64,000 bases of DNA, taken from contig NZ_DRFV01000009.1 of NCBI RefSeq assembly GCF_011050365.1, positions 124,001 through 188,000 on the forward strand, given 5' to 3'. The DNA is from Pseudohongiella sp. (lineage in GTDB: Bacteria > Pseudomonadota > Gammaproteobacteria > Pseudomonadales > Pseudohongiellaceae). The notes under the pieces were generated by a model. The model made no database searches and was not told the DNA's origin. It worked only from the letters and a program-made list of their open reading frames with translations. This document shows, piece after piece, positions 38,736-48,158 of the stretch. Numbering within the stretch: position 1 is the stretch's first letter; each line of letters opens with the position of its first letter. Both the position numbers and the translations under genes were made by a program.

Positions 38736-39977
38736 ATGAAAAACTGGAACTTCAACCTGAAAAAACCCATGGTCACCGCTTTGTGCAGCGCCCTGCTGTC
38801 CTGCGTGTCGATGCCGCTGCTGGCACAGGATGAGATCATCCGTGGCGAGCTGCCGCCGATGCCGCAGATGGAATGGGTTCCGTCGCCGGCAGATTATCAG
38901 GTAGAAGAGTTTGCCACCGACCTGCAGGTGGTCTGGGCAATCAAGTTTGCTCCCGATGGCAGAATGTTTGTCACTGAAAGACCCGGACGTGTCCGCATCA
39001 TTTCTGCCGACGGCGTGATGGACCCGGAGCCCTGGTTGTCCATTGAAGAACGTATTTTCTTTCAGGGCGAAAGCGGCCTCACCGGCCTGGCATTTCACCC
39101 GGACTATCCGGCAGACCCCCGCGTATATGTCATGTACACCTATATGACCGACGAAGGCCCATACAACCGCATCAGCTATTACACCGAAAGTCAGGGCCGG
39201 GCGGGTGCGGAAACCATCCTGTATGACGAACTCGCTGCCCAGGCGCGGGGTGGCAGCCACAGTGGCGGCACGCTGCAGTTTGGTGACGACGGCATGTTGT
39301 ATGTGGCCACGGGCGATGCCTTCGAGCGCCAGCGCTCCAATGACCTGGAAGACCTGTCAGGCGCCGTGCTACGCATCACACCCGAAGGCGAAGTGCCGGC
39401 AGACAACCCCTGGCCGGGCAACCCGATCTGGGCGCATGGCATGCGCAACCCCCACGGTCTGAGCTGGCAGCCCGGTACCGGCAATCTGTTTGCCGGCGAC
39501 CACGGCCCCACCGGCGAAGACCAGTTAATGGCCCATGACCGCATCATCGTCCTGGAAGGCGGACGTCATCATGGCTGGCCGATCTTTGTCGGTGCCATCG
39601 ACTCACCGGACTACGTCGATCCGATCCTGACTTTTGTGCCCTCATCACCGCCCGGGGACGTGATGTTTTATACCGGTGACCTGATGCCTGAATTAAAGAA
39701 CGATCTTTTTGTATCCGTGCTCGGCTTCCAGCCACAGGACCGACAGAACCTGATGCGCATTCGTTTTCAGGACCCGGCTGACCCCACCCGGCCTACCCAC
39801 ATGGAGCGCTGGTTCAATGATGGTGATGGTAACAGTGTCTATGGCCGCCTGCGGGCGCTGGCGACAGGTCCAGACGGATCGATCTACGTGGGCACCAGTA
39901 ACCATGACGGGCGTCAGATGACACCCGATCATCGCGAACAACCCGACCGTATACTTCGTATCACACCTGCCAACTGA
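38736..39977 (+). CDS. PQQ-dependent aldose sugar dehydrogenase (YliI-like)
   Basis: Periplasmic beta-propeller enzyme of the soluble glucose/sorbosone dehydrogenase family, 413 aa. Signal peptide: MKNWNFNLKKPM..., hydrophobic ALCSALLSCVSMPLLA, cut before QDE. Family residues: GESGLTGLAFHPDY, GGSHSGGTLQFGDDG, WAHGMRNPHGLSW, AGDHGPTGEDQL, GRHHGWP. PQQ synthesis genes are not in the window, so the cofactor would come from elsewhere or be scavenged. It converges on pepN; a strong hairpin lies between. Confidence 0.9.
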   Translation: MKNWNFNLKKPMVTALCSALLSCVSMPLLAQDEIIRGELPPMPQMEWVPSPADYQVEEFATDLQVVWAIKFAPDGRMFVTERPGRVRIISADGVMDPEPWLSIEERIFFQGESGLTGLAFHPDYPADPRVYVMYTYMTDEGPYNRISYYTESQGRAGAETILYDELAAQARGGSHSGGTLQFGDDGMLYVATGDAFERQRSNDLEDLSGAVLRITPEGEVPADNPWPGNPIWAHGMRNPHGLSWQPGTGNLFAGDHGPTGEDQLMAHDRIIVLEGGRHHGWPIFVGAIDSPDYVDPILTFVPSSPPGDVMFYTGDLMPELKNDLFVSVLGFQPQDRQNLMRIRFQDPADPTRPTHMERWFNDGDGNSVYGRLRALATGPDGSIYVGTSNHDGRQMTPDHREQPDRILRITPAN

Positions 39978-39979
39978 AA

Positions 39980-40062
39980 TGTAAAGGTAAAAGAAAGGGG
40001 ACGGAGGAGTTTATCTCCTCCGTCCCCTTTCTTTCCTTTCTTTTACCCGCCCCCTTTACTTC
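39980..40062. terminator. long palindrome between the sugar dehydrogenase and pepN, likely bidirectional terminator
   Basis: A 17-bp perfect stem, 39993-40009 with 40015-40031, loop TTTAT. Further outward GTAAAAGAAAGG and CCTTTCTTTTAC also pair if a CTTTC duplication is looped out. Purine-rich left arm (AAAGGGGACGGAGGAG) and pyrimidine-rich right arm. The type resembles dispersed palindromic repeats found in many gammaproteobacteria. Confidence 0.75.
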
Positions 40063-40068
40063 TTTAGC

Positions 40069-42792
40069 TTAGCTGGACTTCAGGCTCTTGCTGACCACTT
40101 CGTAAACATCCTTGGACAACTCGGGGTCTGCCTGCACACGCTCGAGCTGTGCTTTCATCAGATGCTGACGTGCCGGGTTGTATCTTTTCCAGCGCGTCAG
40201 CGGTGTCAGCAGCCGCGCCGCTATCTGCGGGTTCAGACGGTTCAGGATAATGACCTGATCGGCAAGGAAGGTGTAGCCTTCACCGCTGAGATCGTGGAAG
40301 TTGACTGCGTTCATATTGCAGAAAGCACTGATCAGGGCGCGCACCTTGTTGGGGTTGCGGATATCAAACGCCTCGTGTGTCATCAGCGCTTTCACCTGCT
40401 GCAGGGTACCCGGACGTGATGCGATGGCCTGTACACTGAACCACTGATTGACCACCAGTGACTCGTGCTGCCAGCGTTGATAGAAATCAGCCAGCGCCTG
40501 CGCACGCAACGGCTCTGCCTCCGGTGCACGGCTATTGATCAGCAGGCGCAGCGCCGCATCCACGTCGGTCATGTTGCCGGCGTCAGTAAACTGCCCGGCG
40601 CATACTTCCAGCCAGCCTGGCTCCTGTGTGCGCACCAGGTAGGCCAAGCAACAATTTTTCAGCGCACGCCGGGCAATGCTTAGCGCATCAGGGCTGTACG
40701 GCGCATCAGACTGGCACAACGCGTACAGCTCGGCAAACGTTTCCGTGTGCGTCGCCGCCAGTGTATCGGCCAGCATTTCACGCACGACGTGAATACCGTC
40801 AACGTCAATTTCATCAGACAACTCGCCCAGATAGGCCTCCGATGGCAGACTCAGTAACTGCGCCAGCATGGCCTGATCCAGTTCGCCCGCGCCGCGCGCA
40901 TCATCGACCGCGCTGCGCAGCACATCACCCACGGCATTGATCAGACGCACATCAATCTGCGGCTGCTCACCGGCCTGCTGTTGCGTCAGCATCTCCTGGA
41001 TCACGGCGACGGCGAGATCCTGGGCTGCACTCCAGCGATTAAAACCGTCGCTGTCACGGGTCATGATAAATAGCAGGTCATCACGCGAGCAATCAAAATA
41101 CAGTTTCACCGGCGCCGAGAATCCGCGCAACAGTGACGGCACAGGCTTGCTGCGAATGCCCTTGAACACAAAACTCTGCACCTCGCGCGTCACCTCCAGC
41201 ACGCGTTCGGTCGGGGCAGTCGCAAGCGCCCCCTGATCGCCATCCAGCACCAGCGGCAACTCATTGCCATCAGCATCCAGCAGACCCATGCGCAAGGGAA
41301 TATGCAAGGGCTCTTTGTGTGATTGATCAGGCGTGGGCGGGCAAGACTGTCTGACCAGCAACTCATAGGTCTGCGCTGACGCATCGTAATTGTCGCTGAT
41401 TTTAAGCTGTGGGGTACCCGCCTGCGTGTACCAACGCCGGAACTGGGTCAGGTTCATGCCGCTGGCATCTTCCATCGCGCACACAAAATCTTCAGTAGTC
41501 ACCGCCTGTCCGTCATGACGTTCAAAGTACAGGTCAGAACCGGCGCGGAAATTTTCCGGGCCCAGCAGCTCACGAATCATGCGCACAACTTCAGCGCCTT
41601 TTTCATAAATGGTGAGGGTGTAGAAATTCGAGATTTCCATATAGGAATCAGGTCGCACCGGATGCGCCATGGGCCCGGCATCTTCGGCAAACTGCGCGGT
41701 GCGCAGGAAGCTGACGTTTTCAACACGTTTCACGCTACGCGATCCCATGTCAGCGGAGAATTCGGCATCACGAAACACCGTGAAGCCTTCCTTCAGGCTG
41801 AGCTGGAACCAGTCACGACAGGTGACCCGGTTACCTGACCAATTGTGGAAATACTCATGCGCCACCACCGATTCCACGCGCTGGAATGCCAGATCAGTGG
41901 TAGTGGCCGGGTTAGCCAATACGCAGGACGTGTTGAATATATTCAGGCCCTTGTTTTCCATGGCGCCCATATTGAAATCATCAACCGCCACGATCATGAA
42001 GATGTCGAGATCGTATTCGCGACCGTAAACTTCTTCATCCCAGCGCATGGCATGTTTCAGTGAGGCCATGGCGTGATCGCATTTGTCGAGGTCTTTCTCT
42101 TCCACAAAGATGCGCAGGGAAATGTCACGCTGCGTGCACGTGGTAAAGGTGTCCTCGATGTGCCGCAGATCACCGGCAACCAGAGCGAACAGATAACAGG
42201 GTTTGCGGAACGGGTCTTCCCAGCTCACCCAGTGTCTGTCATTGTCCAGATCGCCGCGCGCAATATCGTTGCCATTGGACAACAGTACCGGGTATCGTTG
42301 TTTATCCGCGACAATGGTGGTGGTGAACACCGACATCACATCAGGTCGGTCCAGATAGTAAGTGATTTTGCGAAAGCCCTCTGCCTCGCACTGCGTACAA
42401 AACATCGTGCGTGATTTATACAGACCCTCCAGACTGGTATTTTCCTGAGGTTTTATCAGCGTGACGCATTCCAGCACAAAACCCTCGTCCAGTGACTGGC
42501 TGGCAAACGACGACAGCGCCCTGATGGTCAGAGATTCGTCGGCAATCTCGTAATCGTCCGACGTCAACTCTGTGCCATCAATGCGCAGTGATTCCAGCAC
42601 CATGTCCTGGCCATCAAGCTGCAGTGTGTCCTGGTCATTGCCTGCCAGCTCGGGATTGCGACCAATCAGCAACCGTGAGGAAACGCGGGCCTGCGTTTCC
42701 TCCAGATCGAAATGCAATTCTGTTTTCTCAATCAGAAATGCCGGAGCCGTGTAGTCTTTAAGAAAGATTGTTCTGGCCTGTGCGTCTCGCAT
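40069..42792 (-). CDS. pepN: aminopeptidase N
   Basis: M1 zinc metallopeptidase removing N-terminal residues in the cytoplasm. 907 aa against 870 in E. coli. Substrate-binding GAMENKGLNIF and zinc motif VVAHEYFHNWSGNRVTCRDW plus the downstream Glu (LKEGFTVFRDAEFS) are intact. C-terminal alpha-helical domain complete. Last gene of a minus-strand set nadK, rhomboid, DUF1315, DUF2797, pepN, whose order I recall from Pseudomonas; 27 nt separate it from the DUF2797 gene. Confidence 0.97.
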   Translation of the reverse strand: MRDAQARTIFLKDYTAPAFLIEKTELHFDLEETQARVSSRLLIGRNPELAGNDQDTLQLDGQDMVLESLRIDGTELTSDDYEIADESLTIRALSSFASQSLDEGFVLECVTLIKPQENTSLEGLYKSRTMFCTQCEAEGFRKITYYLDRPDVMSVFTTTIVADKQRYPVLLSNGNDIARGDLDNDRHWVSWEDPFRKPCYLFALVAGDLRHIEDTFTTCTQRDISLRIFVEEKDLDKCDHAMASLKHAMRWDEEVYGREYDLDIFMIVAVDDFNMGAMENKGLNIFNTSCVLANPATTTDLAFQRVESVVAHEYFHNWSGNRVTCRDWFQLSLKEGFTVFRDAEFSADMGSRSVKRVENVSFLRTAQFAEDAGPMAHPVRPDSYMEISNFYTLTIYEKGAEVVRMIRELLGPENFRAGSDLYFERHDGQAVTTEDFVCAMEDASGMNLTQFRRWYTQAGTPQLKISDNYDASAQTYELLVRQSCPPTPDQSHKEPLHIPLRMGLLDADGNELPLVLDGDQGALATAPTERVLEVTREVQSFVFKGIRSKPVPSLLRGFSAPVKLYFDCSRDDLLFIMTRDSDGFNRWSAAQDLAVAVIQEMLTQQQAGEQPQIDVRLINAVGDVLRSAVDDARGAGELDQAMLAQLLSLPSEAYLGELSDEIDVDGIHVVREMLADTLAATHTETFAELYALCQSDAPYSPDALSIARRALKNCCLAYLVRTQEPGWLEVCAGQFTDAGNMTDVDAALRLLINSRAPEAEPLRAQALADFYQRWQHESLVVNQWFSVQAIASRPGTLQQVKALMTHEAFDIRNPNKVRALISAFCNMNAVNFHDLSGEGYTFLADQVIILNRLNPQIAARLLTPLTRWKRYNPARQHLMKAQLERVQADPELSKDVYEVVSKSLKSS

Positions 42793-42819
42793 ACTCTTTT
42801 TACCTCTTGGAGCCGTACT

Positions 42820-43650
42820 CTATGAACAGCTCAATTCTATGTGGTAGCCGGCGTAACGACGGATATTGATAACGCCGCCGTCGAACATCAGATACTGACC
42901 CCGGATGCCAAGCAGTGTGCCTTCCACTAGGGGGTCTTTGTCAAAATTATAGGATGTGATCTTGTCAGGAAAACCCTGAACCGGATAACTGATTTCGATT
43001 GGGTCGATACCGTTCAGCACACTGATGGCGTGAAAACCAAAGCGCTGTGTCAATTCCTGCAGATCGTCATGGCAAAGGTCGAGCAAGCGTGCTTTTTCAG
43101 CATGCAGATCAACCACCTGGTCACCTTCGCGCAGCATATCACGCCAATTGGTCTTATCGGCGACGTGCTGTTTGAACATCACTTCCAGCGCGCCGCTTTG
43201 TAATCGGGTTCTGACCCTGACTATCGGCAAGGCCTGCACTGCTCCCTGATCAACCCAGCGCGTGGGAACCTGGGTGGCCCGGGTAATGCCCACCTTGATG
43301 CCGGAAGAATTGGCCAGGTAGATGATATGATCCTGCATGCAGAATTCTTCGCCCCAAGCCGGCTCGCGGCAAGTGCCGCGATCATAGTGGCATTTTTCCG
43401 GATGAATAATGCAACTGTCGCATTGTGCCAATGACTGGAAACAGGGGTAACAATAACCTGAATTAAAACTCTTGTTGGTATTGCGGCCGCAATGCACGCA
43501 CTGAATCGTGCCGGTGTAACGCAGCCTGACAGTTTTGCCCAGCAGCGCGTTCATCGGTGTGACTGTGTCTGCCAACGGCAGGCCATAGTCTACCGGCGCC
43601 TGCAGTCGACTGTGCATTTTGCGCATCAGGCCATGGGCCAGTACATCCAT
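42820..43650 (-). CDS. DUF2797 protein with Cys clusters and GIY-YIG-like segment
   Basis: 276 aa of unknown function. A zinc-ribbon-like region (CVHCGRNTNKSFNSGYCYPCF, then CDSC, HPEKCHYDRGTC) at ~50-95 is followed by HIIYLANSSGIKVGITR, similar to the GIY-YIG endonuclease core (Y, YVG..). Catalytic ability is doubtful. RBS GGGAGAG lies upstream of ATG 43650. The conserved neighbourhood next to pepN and nadK argues for a housekeeping role. Confidence 0.82.
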   Translation of the reverse strand: MDVLAHGLMRKMHSRLQAPVDYGLPLADTVTPMNALLGKTVRLRYTGTIQCVHCGRNTNKSFNSGYCYPCFQSLAQCDSCIIHPEKCHYDRGTCREPAWGEEFCMQDHIIYLANSSGIKVGITRATQVPTRWVDQGAVQALPIVRVRTRLQSGALEVMFKQHVADKTNWRDMLREGDQVVDLHAEKARLLDLCHDDLQELTQRFGFHAISVLNGIDPIEISYPVQGFPDKITSYNFDKDPLVEGTLLGIRGQYLMFDGGVINIRRYAGYHIELSCS

Positions 43651-43695
43651 CCCTTGTTCTCTCCCCTGTTCGTTCGGCAGCTGACTGCAGCCGGC

Positions 43696-43998
43696 TCAGT
43701 GTTTGGTCACATTGATAGGCATAACCTTGTTGTGGTCCTGCTCCGTTTCCGCAACCGGGTCATCACATTCAGTTGTTTTCAGGCCGGTACGGTCGATGTA
43801 CCCAACGCGCTGTTCTTCGGGCAGGCATTCCTGTTCATAGGCGATAATGGCCTGCATACAGTATTCCAGTTGCTCCGGACTCAGTTTGCGCCCGTCCGGC
43901 CAGCGTCCGAGCTCCACCGCGGTTTTCAGATTCATATGCACTTCAGGATTCATCATTGCCATAATGTCCTGCAGCGATTCGATATTTTTGTCAGACAT
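43696..43998 (-). CDS. DUF1315 family protein (YeaC-like)
   Basis: 100 aa, soluble, function unknown. MMNPEVHMNLKTAVELGRWPDGRKLSPEQLEYCMQAIIAYE fits the YeaC family core. Start ATG 43998 (MSDKNIESL). It lies 8 nt downstream of the rhomboid gene end and 45 nt before the DUF2797 gene. Confidence 0.85.
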   Translation of the reverse strand: MSDKNIESLQDIMAMMNPEVHMNLKTAVELGRWPDGRKLSPEQLEYCMQAIIAYEQECLPEEQRVGYIDRTGLKTTECDDPVAETEQDHNKVMPINVTKH

Positions 43999-44006
43999 AA
44001 GATTCC

Positions 44007-44843
44007 TCATCTGCTACTCAACAACTTGCCCAGCACCGCGCCGGCCGCCATACCACCGAGCAAACCACCGGCATGCGCGGCGGTGGCGATCATGCCCGGA
44101 GCCAGCACACCCATTAATACCAGCGCCACCAGAAACACCATGATCATGGCAGTGGGCAAACGCAATGCTGACTGTGGCTGCGTGGTCTGCCACATCCATA
44201 TAAAACCAATCAGGCCATAGACCACGCCCGACATGCCACCAAACATGCCGTTGCCCGACCACAGGTATTGCGCCATGTTGCCGACGAACGCGGTCAGCAA
44301 TATCAGTCCCAGAGTACGCCACCAGCCCAGTACCGGTTCTATCATGCGACCAAAGTACCACAGCCATAACAGATTAAAGATCAGGTGCACGGCGCCGAAA
44401 TGCAGCAGCGCCGGCGTCATTGTGCGCACAAACACCAGCGGCGATTCCAGCACACCGGTCTGGCGCAGGTCCGGAAAAAACAGACCGCGCACGGCCATCG
44501 GATCAGCCCCCAGATTACTGACCAGCGCGACCAGCAGACAAACCCCTATCAGGACCATGCTGACCGGTGCCAGCCAGATCGCCCGCAACAGGTTCTGTAA
44601 AAAACTCTTGCCGGAAAACAGCGGCACGGCAGACGCTGCATCAGACTCCGCGGGAACATCCAGCGCATTGGCCTGCCACTGCGCAAACATATGGGCTATC
44701 TGCCCTGCTTCATACTCGGAGCGCGCCCACACCACCAGGTTACCGGATTCTTCAGTGATGTGATGCGGTATTGAGCGGGACTGCAAATAGCGGACAAAAG
44801 GACGCAGATCCAGCGCGGCGTCAACGGCAACGGCTCTATGCAT
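44007..44843 (-). CDS. rhomboid intramembrane serine protease (GlpG-like)
   Basis: 278 aa. A soluble N-terminal domain (1-75) precedes about six transmembrane helices. The catalytic Ser is in GNGMFGGMSGVVYG (GxSG) and the His in ATAAHAGGLLGG; HFGAVHLIFNLLWLWYFG is the conserved second helix with His and Asn. Both catalytic residues present, so it should cleave membrane substrates. Its ATG overlaps the nadK 3' end by 8 nt. Confidence 0.93.
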   Translation of the reverse strand: MHRAVAVDAALDLRPFVRYLQSRSIPHHITEESGNLVVWARSEYEAGQIAHMFAQWQANALDVPAESDAASAVPLFSGKSFLQNLLRAIWLAPVSMVLIGVCLLVALVSNLGADPMAVRGLFFPDLRQTGVLESPLVFVRTMTPALLHFGAVHLIFNLLWLWYFGRMIEPVLGWWRTLGLILLTAFVGNMAQYLWSGNGMFGGMSGVVYGLIGFIWMWQTTQPQSALRLPTAMIMVFLVALVLMGVLAPGMIATAAHAGGLLGGMAAGAVLGKLLSSR

Positions 44844-45726
44844 CGTCTCTGACCAAACGATTGCCCCAGCCCAGTTTGCTGCGGCACACTTCGTAGTAAT
44901 TGTAGTCCAGCGGATGAATCAGCCGCAGCGGCGTTGTCTTTTTGCGGATAATGATTTCATCACCCGGTTCAGTATGAAAACGCACCACGCCATCGCAGCT
45001 GATCACCGGCGAAATCGCCCGCTGCTTGACAACCCTGACCCGGATTTCATTGCCGGCATCAACCACCAACGGACGACTGCTGAGGGTATGGGGGTACATC
45101 GGCACCAGTACCAGGGCATTCAGGCTGGGGTGCATAATGGGACCGCCGGCTGACAGCGAATACGCCGTGGAACCGGTTGGCGTTGCCACAATCAGGCCAT
45201 CGGACTGCTGGGAATTGACAAACTGGCCAGCGATAAACAGCTCAAACTCTATCATTTGCGCGGCAGTACCCGGATGTAACACGACATCATTCAGAGCGGT
45301 ACCGCCGGGCAACAGATTGCCATCACGGGACACTTCAAACTCCAGCATGAAACGGGATTCTTCGTGATAGCGGCCGTCCAGCACAGCACCCAGCGTCTCC
45401 TCGATTTCATCGGGACGGATATCGGTGAGAAAACCCAAACGGCCCCGGTTGATCCCCAGCACCGGAACATCATGATTGACCAGGCCACGGGCGGCATTGA
45501 GCATACTGCCATCACCACCGACAACCACTACCAGATCGCTTTCAGCACCCAGCTCGTGACGCTGACAGACCGGCAACGAGGTGGACGGCAACAGTTCGGC
45601 AGTGCTGTGTTCCAGCACGATATCCAGTTGGCGCGAGTGCAGAAACGCGATCAGCCGCCCCAGGGTATCCACCACACCGGAATGCCCGGGTCGCCCGACC
45701 AGGCCAATCTGTTTAAATGTCGCCAT
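44836..45726 (-). CDS. nadK: NAD kinase
   Basis: Phosphorylates NAD+ to NADP+. 296 aa from ATG 45726 (MATFKQIGLVGRPGHSG). ATP/NAD site VVVGGDGSMLNAARG, then GINRGRLGFLTDI and LIVATPTGSTAYSLSAGGPIM, all family hallmarks. First gene of the run down to pepN. Confidence 0.98.
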   Translation of the reverse strand: MATFKQIGLVGRPGHSGVVDTLGRLIAFLHSRQLDIVLEHSTAELLPSTSLPVCQRHELGAESDLVVVVGGDGSMLNAARGLVNHDVPVLGINRGRLGFLTDIRPDEIEETLGAVLDGRYHEESRFMLEFEVSRDGNLLPGGTALNDVVLHPGTAAQMIEFELFIAGQFVNSQQSDGLIVATPTGSTAYSLSAGGPIMHPSLNALVLVPMYPHTLSSRPLVVDAGNEIRVRVVKQRAISPVISCDGVVRFHTEPGDEIIIRKKTTPLRLIHPLDYNYYEVCRSKLGWGNRLVRDDA

Positions 45727-45833
45727 AACAATGCGTCCCACCGGCTGCCTGAATGTGATTGTTGATTCGCGAAATCAAACGCTGGCAAGTATAACACGGG
45801 GACTGCGGCGGGCGATTGCTGAATGGCAGGCGG

Positions 45834-48140
45834 TCAGGGCGTGGTTTTGATGTCAATCACCATGGGCTCCGGGGTGTATATCAGCTCCCCCGAGTCCAGC
45901 AGACGATAGGCCACAAAGAGCACGATCGGCGTACCGGCAAGCTCTGGCAAAGGTTTGAAATCATTCAATATATGCAGATACTCAACCGAGCTTAAAGTGT
46001 CGGCAGCGGCAAATGCGACCAGCTTGTCAACATCACCCTGCCAGTCAAACACCTCGCCCCGGGCAGTCAGTTGAACAAAGCCGAGGCCGGCACTGCTGAG
46101 ATCTGCCAGCACATGAAAGTGGCCACGACGCCCGATATGGGAGGGGGTGATATAAAACTCGGCGGTGATGTCCATGGTTTGCGACAGGCCCACCGATGCA
46201 GCGTTACTGAGGCCCTTATCGGTGCTGGCCGCCATGCCGATATAGGTCGCAGTGGGACTGCCATCAGTCGAACCGGCGAGCCGGCCCCGCCGATCAGCCA
46301 CTCGTGTCGGCATGAACCCGGCAACCTGGAAGCGCACCAGATTGAGTGCCCTGACCGCATCGGCGCCAAAGCGCTCATCGCGATGATCAACACCACACGG
46401 CAGTCCCGCACAGTCAAGTTCCGGACTGGAGAACAGGGGTAGTCGCTGGCTGGCACTGAAAGCATTGGGATTGGCCATCACGGTAGCAAAACTGTGATCA
46501 ACACCATGACCGGTGGCAAAACGGAAGGTGCCGCCGCCGCCGTCCTCGCGATGCGAATGGGTCAGCCCCATGTTGTGACCAAATTCGTGCGCCAACACCC
46601 CGCTGACCGGACAATCAATGGCAGCCAGGGAATAGGCAAAGTCACGGTCATCAAAGGCAGTCAGATCGCCGTTGGTGCGATAACCACCCAGGTTGGCCAG
46701 GCCACACATGGCACTTTGCGCTGCCAACGGCCGGAAGACCACCGTCAGATCCGCGCCGTAGCGTTCACGCAAGGCGGCGACATGAGCAAACGCCGGATGC
46801 TCGCCATAGGTCAGCTGTTCCAGCATGGTATGCATACCGGCCTGTGCCGCAGGGTAGTCGACGCCACCATGGTAAACCGGACGCAGCGTGATACCGATGC
46901 CACTGTCGTGATAAATCTGGTTCGCCACACTGATCAACTGATTGATCCGGGTAATCGTGTGAACGCCATATACCGCCTGCGCGTCCGGGGTATACAGCGC
47001 CATGACATCAATAACCACATTGCCCAGTCTGTCGATGTGACTTTGACTGGCCAATTGCTGGTTAAACGGGCTCATACTGCCTTGTCCACCCGCGCCGACA
47101 ACATCGTTGACGACATTGAGATGGGCATCGCTGCGGATATCGCCCATGATCACAGTACTGACCACACGGCCGGGTTCGGTGCGGGGCCCGACACTGACGA
47201 TAAAACTCAGCGAGCGACTGGCCCCCGGGGCCAGCGAACCACTGAGCTCACAACTCAGCACCGGCTGTGGTGGTGATGACTGCGTCGTGCGAGGACGACA
47301 GGCTGGCGCGCTGACCAGCGTGGCATCTTCCAGAATAAAATAAATATCGGCACGCAGGCCCGAGACGGTGCGGCTGCTCTGATTAGCAAATTCGACAACA
47401 ACCTCGATTTCCGCCGGCTCACCGAGGGTTACCACATCCCGGCTAAAACGCTGACTAATCTGCAGGCCAGCCTGTGAGCCGGCAATAGCCGGACTTGCCG
47501 CAACCGGTCCTTGCAATGTCAGTGGTTCAGTCTGACGCTGGCGCGCCGGATCCTGACGCGGAATGACAAAGTCTGACTCGGCACCTGCGCCCAGCGTGCC
47601 ATTTGGCTGATAGAACCAGCCATTCAGGGTGTGATTGCCCTCGGCCGCTATCACCCAGCGCTGGTTTTCGATACCAAGATCGGCAAACAGCGAATTGTCT
47701 CCCAGGGTCAGGACAAAACCCAGGTCCTGCGCCACACCCACGCCGCGCAGCACCCGGTCACCATTGATGTAGGAGGCCTCGTGAGTAATCCGGCCGTGCA
47801 GAACGTTCAGCGTCTGACCTGAGGCGGTCAGCACCAGGCCGTTGCCAGGCAGTGTGAAATGAAATTCGTTGCCTTCCTGCAAGGCTGCCAGGTCGCTGCG
47901 GGTAAAGCTGACCGGCGCGGCCACAGTCGCGGTCGCCGGACGTGCCGGCCAAGCTGTCTGATCGGCGTGCGCCAGCCCTGTTCCCAACGTCATCAAAACC
48001 AGTGCCATCGCCACCAGACCGCGCCGGATCAGGATCGACAGCCGGTGTGGCCGGGGTAGCAACCAGAGGCGATGGCGGGCGTGAATTGTTGGCAAGATTG
48101 GCATAAATTGACACATAAAATCAGCAATGGTGGATAGCAT
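45834..48140 (-). CDS. secreted reprolysin-like zinc metalloprotease
   Basis: 768 aa. N-terminal charged lead then a signal peptide (LVAMALVLMTLGTGLAHA, ~42-59), so an internal start is possible. ~60-200: beta-rich prodomain-like region; ~225-345: Ig-like/DUF11-type domain with a Cys pair; ~370-620: metzincin domain with VLAHEFGHNMGLTHSH (H518, E519, H522, H528) and a later Met-containing turn; ~630-768: extra C-terminal domain of no family I know. No sorting signal seen. It stands alone between nadK and the PLP enzyme. Probably degrades extracellular protein. Confidence 0.82.
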   Translation of the reverse strand: MLSTIADFMCQFMPILPTIHARHRLWLLPRPHRLSILIRRGLVAMALVLMTLGTGLAHADQTAWPARPATATVAAPVSFTRSDLAALQEGNEFHFTLPGNGLVLTASGQTLNVLHGRITHEASYINGDRVLRGVGVAQDLGFVLTLGDNSLFADLGIENQRWVIAAEGNHTLNGWFYQPNGTLGAGAESDFVIPRQDPARQRQTEPLTLQGPVAASPAIAGSQAGLQISQRFSRDVVTLGEPAEIEVVVEFANQSSRTVSGLRADIYFILEDATLVSAPACRPRTTQSSPPQPVLSCELSGSLAPGASRSLSFIVSVGPRTEPGRVVSTVIMGDIRSDAHLNVVNDVVGAGGQGSMSPFNQQLASQSHIDRLGNVVIDVMALYTPDAQAVYGVHTITRINQLISVANQIYHDSGIGITLRPVYHGGVDYPAAQAGMHTMLEQLTYGEHPAFAHVAALRERYGADLTVVFRPLAAQSAMCGLANLGGYRTNGDLTAFDDRDFAYSLAAIDCPVSGVLAHEFGHNMGLTHSHREDGGGGTFRFATGHGVDHSFATVMANPNAFSASQRLPLFSSPELDCAGLPCGVDHRDERFGADAVRALNLVRFQVAGFMPTRVADRRGRLAGSTDGSPTATYIGMAASTDKGLSNAASVGLSQTMDITAEFYITPSHIGRRGHFHVLADLSSAGLGFVQLTARGEVFDWQGDVDKLVAFAAADTLSSVEYLHILNDFKPLPELAGTPIVLFVAYRLLDSGELIYTPEPMVIDIKTTP

Positions 48141-48158
48141 ACCTCGCCGTGGGAAATT

